Positions 1-10,149 of a stretch of DNA of 41,565 nt are shown here, one piece after another. Under the pieces are notes generated by a model. That model did not search any database and had not been told where the DNA came from. It was given only the letters and a program-made list of their open reading frames with translations. Positions within the stretch are counted from its first letter, which is position 1, and every line of letters begins with the position of its first letter. The position numbers and the translations under genes are program-made. This DNA is from Nemertoderma westbladi (Eukaryota > Xenacoelomorpha > Nemertodermatida > Nemertodermatidae): the NCBI GenBank assembly GCA_032718475.1, contig JAUCBJ010006081.1, positions 1 through 41,565 on the forward strand, given 5' to 3'.

Positions 1-90
1 TGTTATAGTTAAAATTAAGGTTAGTTTGTGTGTTATAGTTAGAATTACGGTTAGTTTGTGTGTTATAGTTAGAATTACGGTTAATATTAT
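1..90. repeat. 30-bp tandem repeat, about 3 copies
   Basis: Three consecutive 30-bp units begin at 1, 31 and 61, each starting TGTTATAGTT. The first two end GGTTAGTTTGTG and the third degrades after GGTTA. Related GTTAGTTTGTG words continue to about 190, so the array is probably the decayed end of a longer one cut by the window edge. No coding content is visible. Confidence 0.8.
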
Positions 91-189
91 TAGTATTAGG
101 TTGAGGGTAGTTAGTTATAATTACTGTAAGGTTTTTCAGAGTGAATATTAGTTTGTGGGTAGTTAGTTTGAATCAAAGTTAGTTAGTTT

Positions 190-540
190 GTGGGTCGGGT
201 CCTAATGTTATTACTACATTTTGGCGAAATTGACATAGTATATTGTACTCTATACTTGTACCACCACTCGGCTCATCATACTTTATTATAGTGTTTATTG
301 ACTCCGATATGGTAAACGTCTATATTTTGTTTAGTTGAAGACCGATCTACCGGTGCATCTGGTATGCCTTCAATCTGTCACTGATCCCCCAGCCAAAGAC
401 GCACCCAGATCAAACGAAGTCGCCGTAGAAACTGAAATATTCCAACCATATTCCGCCTACTGTTATTTCACCTCTCATGTAAAAGACGCCATGTGAGTTT
501 TCTTCGCTATTATTTGCAATGTGAAAATTTCCCAAATGAT
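190..540. other. no gene recognised; decayed left flank of the LINE
   Basis: This stretch has stops in all plus frames and no recognisable domain. The N-terminal third of an apurinic-type endonuclease would be expected just upstream of 541. It is either absent or too decayed to recognise. A minus-strand open frame across 410-769 is a shadow of the endonuclease region. Confidence 0.5.
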
Positions 541-1283
541 ACACTTCGGCTGGTCTCGGTGTTTTAGTTAAAAAGTCGATCTCTAAATATGTGTCTTTAA
601 TTAAGACTAACAGCAAACGGTTGCAACATGTTAATCTGACATTCCCAAATTCAAAAGATATCGTTCTGATTAACAGATATTTCCCAGTGGATTCTAGGAA
701 TAAAGAGTCAGTTAGTGATGAATATTTGGAAGCTATGAATGAAATTCTCAATATTGTAAATAGTGCCAATAGTAATAATATTTTAATAACTGGTGATTTT
801 AATGCCGAGTTTTCTAGGCAGACAGCTCATGTTAACCACCTCCGTAAGTTTGTTAGTGATAATAATCTGTTAGTTACATGGGATAAATTTGATATCGATT
901 ATACATGTATTTTCAATCAGAACGATGACTTATTTTTCTCTACTTTAGATCATTTTATAGTTTCTCAATTGTATTGCATCACATTGTATGCATGTTATGA
1001 AGCTGGGGTTGCACACTCGGGTGCTAATTTGTCTGACCACTCACCTATTTATTTTAAATTTTATGTAGATAATTTAGAAGATTCCAATGTGCTTAGAGAT
1101 TGTCCTTCAAAGCCAAATTTTCGTAAAGCTAATAGCGAGCAGCAAGAACTTTTTAAACAAACACTTTCTGATCGGTTAAGTAATTTAACATGTACAGTTT
1201 GTGCTGATAATTTTTGTGAGGATTTAAGTCATATAGGTAATATTGATGACTATACCAGTAAGATACTAGAAGCTCTTACTTAA
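541..1283 (+). pseudogene. LINE endonuclease (EEP domain), N-terminally truncated
   Basis: The frame is open from 540 to the TAA ending at 1283. Exo/endonuclease/phosphatase signatures appear in order: GVLVKKSISKYV near the start, ITGDFNAEF (the GDFN catalytic strand) around 790-815, STLDHFIVSQ around 940-970, and LSDHSPIYF (the catalytic SDH motif) around 1030-1055. The family nicks genomic DNA to prime reverse transcription. The first catalytic motifs (the Asn and Glu strands) would lie upstream and are not visible, and a TGA at 537 closes the frame. The reverse-transcriptase part resumes in another frame just after 1283, which shows a frameshift rather than a natural end. Confidence 0.85.
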
Positions 1284-2217
1284 TGATGCCGCTTCTGTGC
1301 TACCAGGGTCTGGTGGCAATAGTAACAGAAATATGAGCTATACTCTTCCAGGTTGGAATGAGTACGTACGACCATTCAAAGAAGATGCTATATTCTGGCA
1401 TAGTTTATGGTTATCCGCAGGAAAACCTAATGCGAGTTCGGGTAATTTATTCCACATGAGACGTACTTCTAGAGCACAGTATAAGTTTGGTGTGCGTAGA
1501 CTGAAAAGAAAAGTAGACTTCATAAATAAGGATAAGTTACTAAATGCCTGTTTAACAAATTCTAGTATTAATATATTCTCAGAAATACGTAATTTAAGAG
1601 GCAATAGCTGCACTGGTTGTAGTTCTACTGTAGACGGTGCAACTGATGATATTTCTATTGCTAATGAGTTCGCTTCTATATGTAGGGATTTATTTAATAG
1701 AGGGTACGACTCTGATTTATCATTTATTGAAAGTAGTATTAATGAACAAATTTCTAGTTTAAATTCATCGGTTTGTGATTTAATTACACCGGAATTAGTT
1801 ACTTGTAAACTAAATAAGTTGAAATCTGCTAAGTCAGATGTCGATAATATTTTTAATTCGGACTGTTTAAAGAACGCTAACGTTGATTTAGCAGAACATC
1901 TTTCTAACCTATTCAATGCATTTGTAGTACACGGATATGTACCATTATTTTTATTGCGTTTTGCTCTTGTACCAATAATTAAAGATAAACTTGGGAGTAT
2001 GACATCTTCTACTAATTATAGGGCTATTGCGATTTCATCATTAATTATTAAAGTGTTTGAATGGGTTATACTAATTTCTCAGGAAGATAACTTTAAATTA
2101 GATGAACTACAGTTTGGTTTCCAGCGCAACTCTAGTACCACTATGTGTAGCTGGGCGGCTAAGGAAACAGTTTTTTTTATAAGAGGTTTTCAACACCCGT
2201 GTTTGGGTGTTTTCTAG
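1284..2217 (+). pseudogene. LINE reverse transcriptase, N-terminal part
   Basis: This frame runs from shortly after the endonuclease stop to a TAG at 2215-2217. It begins with a linker that has a WNEYVRPFKEDAIFWHSLW segment, typical of the region before the fingers in animal LINEs. It continues with FALVPIIKDKLG, TNYRAIAISSLIIKVFE (RT motif 1/2) and LQFGFQRNSSTTMCSW (motif 2a). It breaks immediately before motif A, which resumes in another frame as LDLTKAFDM around 2213-2240, with catalytic Asp codons in place. The endonuclease and RT were presumably one polyprotein. Confidence 0.88.
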
Positions 2218-2589
2218 ACTTAACTAAGGCCTTCGATATGATCGAAGTTATTAAAGAAGGGGTTTTCACCGTTATTTCTTAGAATTCTTATTTGGATGTA
2301 TAAAGGTCAATCATGCTGTGTAAGATGGGGATCAGCTTTTTCAAATTCTTTTAGTATTTCTAATGGTGTTAAGCAGGGTGCGATCTTATCACCTATTCTA
2401 TTTTGTCTGGTTATTAACAAATTAATAATCCGTTTACGGGAAAGTAATTTGGGATGCCATATAGGTCTACGGTTTTTAGGTTGTTTTGTTTACGCCGATG
2501 ATATTTTATTATTATGCCCATCCATTTTAGGATTACAGCGCATGCTTTCTATTTGTGTTCAATTTGCATCAGAATTTAATGAGTTTTAG
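2213..2589 (+). pseudogene. LINE reverse transcriptase, catalytic palm fragment
   Basis: Motif A (LDLTKAFDM) lies around 2213-2240. From 2296 an open frame carries motif B, SNGVKQGAILSPILF, and motif C, FVYADDILLL, with the catalytic Asp pair. At least one more frame change lies between motif A and 2296. The fragment ends at a TAG at 2587-2589. That stop sits at the first base of a 13-bp direct duplication (2587-2599 and 2600-2612), so the break is at least partly a small tandem duplication. Confidence 0.88.
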
Positions 2590-2600
2590 TACTAACGTAT

Positions 2601-3360
2601 AGTACTAACGTAGATCCAGGTAAAAGTAAATCTAAATGTGTTCCATTTGGTTTTAAGTTTAACCCCCCTTCCGTTATGATTTCATTAAACGAAGTTGTTT
2701 TGCCGTGGGTGAAAGAGGCAATGCATCTCGGTAACTCATTTGATTTTTCGTGTTTATTTAATACTGATATTAATTGTAAACGTGCTAAATTTATAGGTAA
2801 ATTAAGTTCACTACGTCAGGAATTTCATTTCTCCCATCCCAATAGTATTTTACAAATTCAGCGAATTTACGCAACTAGTTTCTACGGTAGTAATCTCTGG
2901 AACCTTTTTGGTGATATTTGTACTAAATTAATTACAAGTTGGAATATTAACGTTCGTTTAGTATGTGCTTTACCGTACAACACACATAGATATTTCATCG
3001 AAGGTTTATTAGATTTTCCTTATCCACATTCAATGTTATGCTCACGTTTTATTAAATTTGCCAGTACAGTTTTGTATTCAGACAAACCCACTATAAGATT
3101 TCTAGCCAATATTACCTTGTTTGATTGTAGATCCACTAGCGGATATAATATTAAGAATATTTCGAATAAATGTAAAGTACCTATCTCTAAGCTTTTTCCT
3201 AAATTATGTAACGATATTCGATTTTTTTGTAAAGGATTACCATTTTTCGTATATTAATATGTGTAGAGAATTAATTGACTGTAAACATTCGATCCTTCAG
3301 GTACCTGGTTTTAATGTAAATGAGCTAACTGAAATATTGAATTATATTTGTTCTAGTTAG
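2601..3360 (+). pseudogene. LINE RT thumb and C-terminal region
   Basis: The frame from 2601 reads through a motif D-like DPGKSKSKCVPFG and an HLGNSFDF segment. It continues with IQRIYATSFYGSNLWNLFG and NTHRYFIEGLLDFPYPHSML, the conserved C-terminal region of many marine-animal LINE polyproteins. It stops at 3257. A second frame, open to 3360, carries the expected continuation (INMCRELIDCKH to LNYICSS), so a further frameshift lies near 3225-3245. The TAG at 3358-3360 is the likely ancestral stop. Confidence 0.8.
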
Positions 3361-3590
3361 TGTGTTGTCTAATAATATTTTTTTCTTTTCAATTATTTAT
3401 TCATGTTGTTTATTAATACGTATTACATTACTTGTGTTTATTACATTCACGTACGTTTTTCATTATTAATCGCTGTATTGTGCTTTATTATTATCTCTAA
3501 ATTTGTTACTTATGCTGTGCTAATATGTAATTTACATCTATTATGCACGAAATTATCGTTAAATAAATAAATATTGAGTTTTGGAGGAAG
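3361..3590 (+). other. LINE 3' untranslated end with (TAAA)-type tail
   Basis: AT-rich, non-coding, with TTAAATAAATAAATAT near 3558-3573. Short A/T repeats at the 3' end are usual for many LINEs. The exact 3' boundary is inferred from the change in composition after about 3575. Confidence 0.5.
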
Positions 3591-3712
3591 TAAAACCTTT
3601 TGGGCAGCCATTCGCAACACATTTCATAACCTTTTAGCTTTTACCAACTAGACATTGAAACTGACCATACCACTTTTGACCATTGTGACACAACACACAC
3701 ATAATGCCTGTG

Positions 3713-3860
3713 TGTGGGGCGAGCCACGAAGTGAGTGAGCCTTAGCGTAGTGGTACCATTAATCAACCTGTCGTTCTGTGGGGCGAGCCACGAAGTGAGT
3801 GAGCCTTAGCGTAGTGGTACCATTAATCAACCTGTCGTTCTGTCGTTCTGTCGTTCTGTC
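3713..3860. repeat. 64-bp direct duplication plus TCGTTCTG octamers
   Basis: A 64-bp unit starting TGTGGGGCGAGCCACG occurs at 3713-3776 and again at 3777-3840 with no visible differences. It ends in CCTGTCGTTC and runs into several TCGTTCTG octamers up to 3860. Each 64-bp copy contains TTAGCGTAGTGG, which resembles a tRNA A box, but no B box follows. Confidence 0.85.
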
Positions 3861-5340
3861 GCGTTCAATTTTAAACGTTAATAACTCGGCCAATCTTTGA
3901 TGAAATCTATCCAAACTTGGTACACATGTTGTTTGGCAAAAGTTTAGAAATTTTCCAAGTAGAATTTCAGTGTGGCCTTCGAGAAGCTAAGATAATAGCA
4001 GTTAATTAGTTAATTAAGTTATTACGGTAAAAACACCCTTTTCAACCTGCCTTTTAAAGGAAATTAATTGTTTTACAGTATAAGATTTACATAATTATAA
4101 TTAAAAATTATACAGATGTAATCCACATACGCCATTCTATTATAGTTTTTAATTAGTTCAAGTGATTTGCTTTAATAATTGTGTCTTTAATTGATCTAAA
4201 GTAATTAAAACGGCAAAAAAAAAATACTGCTCATTTATTGGCCAACATTCTGGTACATAGATGGGATGTGTGTGTCATTCCCAGTTGCTGGGAATGATTA
4301 TTGGTCAAGTCTCTGCTGCTGGCTGGGAGTTGTTGCTAAGACTAACCAGAGAGGAATAGTAATAGACAACCAGTATTGCTATTCCAGCCCAGACAGCATT
4401 CTTTAAATTCACTATAAATGTTGTATTGCTATCTCAGGTGAATGACAGATATCATAACATAAATACTATCCATGGCATGGCTGTTGTGTAGGCTTCTGAA
4501 ATAGTTTATTCCACAATGTATATGTCTGGTTATTTTTTAATTGAATTTTTGCAAAGTAGTAAAATTAATGTTCTTAAAAATAATATTATTATTTTATATG
4601 TAACCTAGGAAATTAGCTACATTTTTTCGCTGCAGCTTTAAGAGTGTACATTAATTTAATATTATTTCAATACCCATATTACTACATCGGCATAAGATGC
4701 GTTGGCGTTGTATCACACATCTCCACATATCACACATATCCACATAGATGTATCAACAGTTACTCGCACAGTTTCGAAACTTCGCATAGTTATAACTGTA
4801 TAAAGATCGTCAGTCTGCGTTCAGGAAAAATATTTTATAACAAAACAGGACAAGCGACGAGCGCAACGAGGCATATAATGAAGACGAGTACTGCGTTGAC
4901 TAAATTATTATATAAACCACCTGGCTTCACATATTGATCGCATCCCTAGTTATTATTATTATAAAGAACGTCCTAGCCTGCGTTTAAGAAATATATTTAA
5001 ATACAAAACAGGACGAACGCAACGAGGCTTATAATGAATACGAGTACTGCGTTTATTATATTCCTATAAACCACCTGGCTTTGCATATTGAACGTGCGAT
5101 TGGAAATAAGTTCGTGCTACCCTTCCGTGGGTGGTAGATGTCGCGGTTATGTATTGGTGGTTGGGAAGGGTGGGGGGGGGGGGGGGGGATTAAAAGGGGT
5201 GAACACGTACTGTCCCCCTTTCTTTGATTGATTGGTGGTGTGGGTAAATTTCTCAAAACCTGATTTTGTGATACAGTCGCTCAATTTTAATTTGTATCTC
5301 ATAACTGGGCCTCGTGCTGCGCGAAGGCCCCACGAACGTG
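3843..5340. repeat. 1.5-kb tandem duplication, copy 1
   Basis: The segment starts with TCGTTCTGTCGTTCTGTCGC and ends with CCCCACGAACGTG. It is repeated almost identically at 5341-6849. It has a GTCGTTCTG microsatellite head followed by ATAACTCGGCC and CTATCCAAACTTGGTACACA, wording typical of a widespread interspersed repeat in invertebrates. It also has a perfect 9-bp hairpin (CATTCCCAG ttg CTGGGAATG, 4276-4296), two diverged internal copies of a 160-bp unit (about 4799-4960 and 4961-5095) and a G17 tract at 5172-5188. A 97-codon open frame at 4644-4937 has no recognisable similarity and I do not treat it as a gene. Confidence 0.9.
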
Positions 5341-6849
5341 TCGTTCTGTCGTTCTGTCGCGTTCAATTTTAAACGTTAATAACTCGGCCAATCTTTGATG
5401 AAATCTATCCAAACTTGGTACACATGTTGTTTGGCAAAAGTTTAGAAATTTTCCAAGTAGAATTTCAGTGTGGCCTTCGAGAAGCTAAGATAATAGCAGT
5501 TAATTAGTTAATTAAGTTATTACGGTAAAAACACCATTTTCAACCTGCCTTTTAAAGGAAATTAATTGTTTTACAGTATAAGATTTAAATAATTATAATT
5601 AAAAATTATACAGATGTAATCCCCATACGCCATTCTATTATAGTTTTTAATTAGTTCAAGTGATTTGCTTTAATAATTGTGTCTTTAATTGATCTAAAGT
5701 AATTAAAACGGCAAAAAAAATTTATTCTCATTAAATACTGCTCATTTATTGGCCAACATGCTGGTACATAGATGGGATGTGTGTGTCATTCCCAGTTGCT
5801 GGGAATGATTATTGGTCAAGTCTCTGCTGCTGGCTGGGAGTTGTTGCTAAGACTAACCAGAGAGGAATAGTAATAGACAACCAGTATTGCTATTCCAGCC
5901 CAGACAGCATTCTTTAAATTCACTATAAATGTTGTATTGCTATCTCAGGTGAATGACAGATATCATAACATAAATACTATCCATGGCATGGCTGTTGTGT
6001 AGGCTTCTGAAATAGTTTATTCCACAATGTATATGTCTGGTTATTTTTTAATTGAATTTTTGCAAAGTAGTAAAATTAATGTTCTTAAAAATAATATTAT
6101 TATTTTATATGTAACCTAGGAAATTAGCTACATTTTTTCGCTGCAGCTTTAAGAGTGTACATTAATTTAATATTATTTCAATACCCATATTACTACATCG
6201 GCATAAGATGCGTTGGCGTTGTATCACACATCTCCACATATCACACATATCCACATAGATGTATCAACAGTTACTCGCACAGTTTCGAAACTTCGCATAG
6301 TTATAACTGTATAAAGATCGTCAGTCTGCGTTTAGGAAAAATATTTTATAACAAAACAGGACAAGCGACGAGCGCAACGAGGCATATAATGAAGACGAGT
6401 ACTGCGTTGACTAAATTATTATATAAACCACCTGGCTTCACATATTGATCGCATCCCTAGTTATTATTATTATAAAGAACGTCCTAGCCTGCGTTTAAGA
6501 AATATATTTAAATACAAAACAGGACGAACGCAACGAGGCTTATAATGAATACGAGTACTGCGTTTATTATATTCCTATAAACCACCTGGCTTTGCATATT
6601 GAACGTGCGATTGGAAATAAGTTCGTGCTACCCTTCCGTGGGTGGTAGATGTCGCGGTTATGTATTGGTGGTTGGGAAGGGAGGGGGGGGGGGGGGGATT
6701 AAAAGGGGTGAACACGTACTGTCCCCCTTTCTTTGATTGATTGGTGGTGTGGGTAAATTTCTCAAAACCTGATTTTGTGATACAGTCGCTCAATTTTAAT
6801 TTGTATCTCATAACTGGGCCTCGTGCTGCGCGAAGGCCCCACGAACGTG
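5341..6849. repeat. 1.5-kb tandem duplication, copy 2
   Basis: This copy begins directly at the end of copy 1 and shows only scattered substitutions. It also has about 13 extra bases after the A-run near 5713-5730 (TTTATTCTCATTAA) and a G15 instead of a G17 tract at 6683-6697. The hairpin recurs at 5787-5807. It ends with CCCCACGAACGTG, about 30 bp before the 48-bp array, so the array's left flank is this duplicated element. Confidence 0.9.
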
Positions 6850-8640
6850 TAAATTTTGTTTTATTGGAACTTTATAAATTTATGGAAGAAGTTGTTCCTT
6901 TATTGATTCGTTATGTTACAGGTACCCGAGTGGAGGATGTTGTTCCTTTATTGATTCGTTATGTTCCAGGTACCCGAGTGGAGGATGTTGTTCCTTTATT
7001 GATTCGTTATGTTCCAGGTACCCGAGTGGAGGATGTTGTTCCTTTATTGATTCGTTATGTTCCAGGTACCCGAGTGGAGGATGTTGTTCCTTTATTGATT
7101 CGTTATGTTCCAGGTACCCGAGTGGAGGATGTTGTTCCTTTATTGATTCGTTATGTTCCAGGTACCCGAGTGGAGGATGTTGTTCCTTTATTGATTCGTT
7201 ATGTTCCAGGTACCCGATTGGAGGATGTTGTTCCTTTATTGATTCGTTATGTTCCAGGTACCCGAGCGGAGGATGTTGTTCCTTTATTGATTCGTTATGT
7301 TCCAGGTACCCGAGTGGAGGATGTTGTTCCTTTATTGATTCGTTATGTTCCCGGTACCCGATTGGAGGATGTTGTTCCTTTATTGATTCGTTATGTTCCA
7401 GGTACCCGAGTGGAGGATGTTGTTCCTTTATTGATTCGTTATGTTCCAGGTACCCGATTGGAGGATGTTGTTCCTTTATTGATTCGTTATGTTCCAGGTA
7501 CCCGAGTGGAGGATGTTGTTCCTTTATTGATTCGTTATGTTCCAGGTACCCGATTGGAGGATGTTGTTCCTTTATTGATTCGTTATGCTCCAGGTACCCG
7601 ATTGGAGGATGTTGTTCCTTTATTGATTCGTTATGTTCCCGGTACCCGATTGGAGGATGTTGTTCCTTTATTGATTCGTTATGTTCCCGGTACCCGATTG
7701 GAGGATGTTGTTCCTTTATTGATTCGTTATGTTCCCGGTACCCGATTGGAGGATGTTGTTCCTTTATTGATTCGTTATGTTCCAGGTACCGAAGTGGAGG
7801 ATGTTGTTCCTTTATTGATTCGTTATGTTCCAGGTACCCGATTGGAGGATGTTGTTCCTTTATTGATTCGTTATGTTCCAGGTACCCGATTGGAGGATGT
7901 TGTTCCTTTATTGATTCGTTATGCTCCAGGTACCCGATTGGAGGATGTTGTTCCTTTATTGATTCGTTATGTTCCCGGTACCCGATTGGAGGATGTTGTT
8001 CCTTTATTGATTCGTTATGTTCCCGGTACCCGATTGGAGGATGTTGTTCCTTTATTGATTCGTTATGTTCCCGGTACCCGATTGGAGGATGTTGTTCCTT
8101 TATTGATTCGTTATGTTCCAGGTACCCGAGTGGAGGATGTTGTTCCTTGATTGATTCGTTATGTTCCAGGTACCCGATTGGAGGATGTTGTTCCTTTATT
8201 GATTCGTTATGCTCCAGGTACCCGATTGGAGGATGTTGTTCCTTTATTGATTCGTTATGTTCCCGGTACCCGATTGGAGGATGTTGTTCCTTTATTGATT
8301 CGTTATGTTCCCGGTACCCGATTGGAGGATGTTGTTCCTTTATTGATTCGTTATGTTCCCGGTACCCGATTGGAGGATGTTGTTCCTTTATTGATTCGTT
8401 ATGTTCCAGGTACCCGAGTGGAGGATGTTGTTCCTTTATTGATTCGTTATGTTCCAGGTACCCGAGTGGAGGATGTTGTTCCTTTATTGATTCGTTATGT
8501 TCCAGGTACCCGATTGGAGGATGTTGTTCCTTTATTGATTCGTTATGTTCCAGGTACCCGATTGGAGGATGTTGTTCCTTTATTGATTCGTTATGTTCCA
8601 GGTACCCGAGTGGAGGATGTTGTTCCTTTATTGATTCGTT

Positions 8641-9220
8641 TTTGTTCCAGGTACCCGAGTGGAGGATGTTGTTCCTTTATTGATTCGTTATGTTCCCGGT
8701 ACCCGATTGGAGGATGTTGTTCCTTTATTGATTCGTTATGTTCCAGGTACCCGAGTGGAGGATGTTGTTCCTTTATTGATTCGTTATGTTCCAGGTACCC
8801 GAGTGGAGGATGTTGTTCCTTTATTGATTCGTTATGTTCCAGGTACCCGAACGGAGGATGTTGTTCCTTTATTGATTCGTTATGTTCCAGGTACCCGAGT
8901 GGAGGATGTTGTTCCTTTATTGATTCGTTATGTTCCAGGTACCCGAGTGGAGGATGTTGTTCCTTTATTGATTCGTTATGTTCCAGGTACCCGAGTGGAG
9001 GATGTTGTTCCTTTATTGATTCGTTATGTTCCAGGTACCCGAGTGGAGGATGTTGTTCCTTTATTGATTCGTTATGTTCCAGGTACCCGATTGGAGGATG
9101 TTGTTCCTTTATTGATTCGTTATGTTCCAGGTACCCGATTGGAGGATGTTGTTCCTTTATTGATTCGTTATGTTCCAGGTACCCGAGTGGAGGATGTTGT
9201 TCCTTTATTGATTCGTTTTT
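8641..9220. repeat. 577-bp (12-unit + 1) block marked by a one-base expansion
   Basis: The rare junction GATTCGTTTTTGTTCC, one base longer than GATTCGTTATGTTCC, occurs with GTTCC at 8644 and again at 9221. The spacing is 577 = 12 x 48 + 1. Both are followed by the same variant order (GAGTGG unit, then a CCCGGTACCCGATTGG unit, then two GAGTGG units). This indicates a local block duplication within the 48-bp array. Confidence 0.75.
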
Positions 9221-10149
9221 GTTCCAGGTACCCGAGTGGAGGATGTTGTTCCTTTATTGATTCGTTATGTTCCCGGTACCCGATTGGAGGATGTTGTTCC
9301 TTTATTGATTCGTTATGTTCCAGGTACCCGAGTGGAGGATGTTGTTCCTTTATTGATTCGTTATGTTCCAGGTACCCGAGTGGAGGATGTTGTTCCTTTA
9401 TTGATTCGTTATGTTCCAGGTACCCGATTGGAGGATGTTGTTCCTTTATTGATTCGTTATGTTCCAGGTACCCGATTGGAGGATGTTGTTCCTTTATTGA
9501 TTCGTTATGTTCCAGGTACCCGAGTGGAGGATGTTGTTCCTTTATTGATTCGTTATGTTCCAGGTACCCGAGTGGAGGATGTTGTTCCTTTATTGATTCG
9601 TTATGTTCCAGGTACCCGAGTGGAGGATGTTGTTCCTTTATTGATTCGTTATGTTCCAGGTACCCGAGTGGAGGATGTTGTTCCTTTATTGATTCGTTAT
9701 GTTCCAGGTACCCGAGTGGAGGATGTTGTTCCTTTATTGATTCGTTATGTTCCAGGTACCCGAGTGGAGGATGTTGTTCCTTTATTGATTCGTTATGTTC
9801 CAGGTACCCGATTGGAGGATGTTGTGCCTTTATTGATTCGTTATGTTCCAGGTACCCGAGTGGAGGATGTTGTTCCTTTATTGATTCGTTATGTTCCAGG
9901 TACCCGAGTGGAGGATGTTGTTCCTTTATTGATTCGTTATGTTCCAGGTACCCGACTGGAGGATGTTGTTCCTTTATTGATTCGTTATGTTCCAGGTACC
10001 CGAGTGGAGGATGTTGTTCCTTTATTGATTCGTTATGTTCCAGGTACCCGAGTGGAGGATGTTGTTCCTTTATTGATTCGTTATGTTCCAGGTACCCGAG
10101 TGGATGATGTTGTTCCTGTATTGATTCGTTATGTTCCAGGTACCCGATT

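Larger units (their letters stand above)
541..3590 (+). mobile_element. degenerate non-LTR retrotransposon (LINE)
   Basis: Coding remnants appear in LINE order on the plus strand: endonuclease, reverse transcriptase, then a C-terminal region, followed by an A/T-rich 3' end with TAAATAAATAAAT near 3561. The EN plus RT order without integrase, RNase H or LTRs fits an apurinic-endonuclease non-LTR element of the jockey/CR1-like assemblage. The exact clade cannot be decided by eye. At least four frame breaks (near 1283, 2212, 2590 and 3235) and a missing endonuclease N-terminus make it non-functional. The 5' end is undefined and no target-site duplication was identified. Codon use is AT-rich, unlike the thioredoxin-like gene downstream. 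Confidence 0.9.

Noticed and set aside
410-1916. Minus-strand open frames opposite the LINE (410-769, 1338-1916)
   Set aside because: They are shadows of the endonuclease and reverse-transcriptase frames, which carry recognisable motifs on the plus strand.
4644-6448. Two matching 97-codon open frames (4644-4937 and 6155-6448)
   Set aside because: They lie at the same position in the two copies of a recent duplication, so their shared openness is not independent evidence. No domain or splice context was seen.
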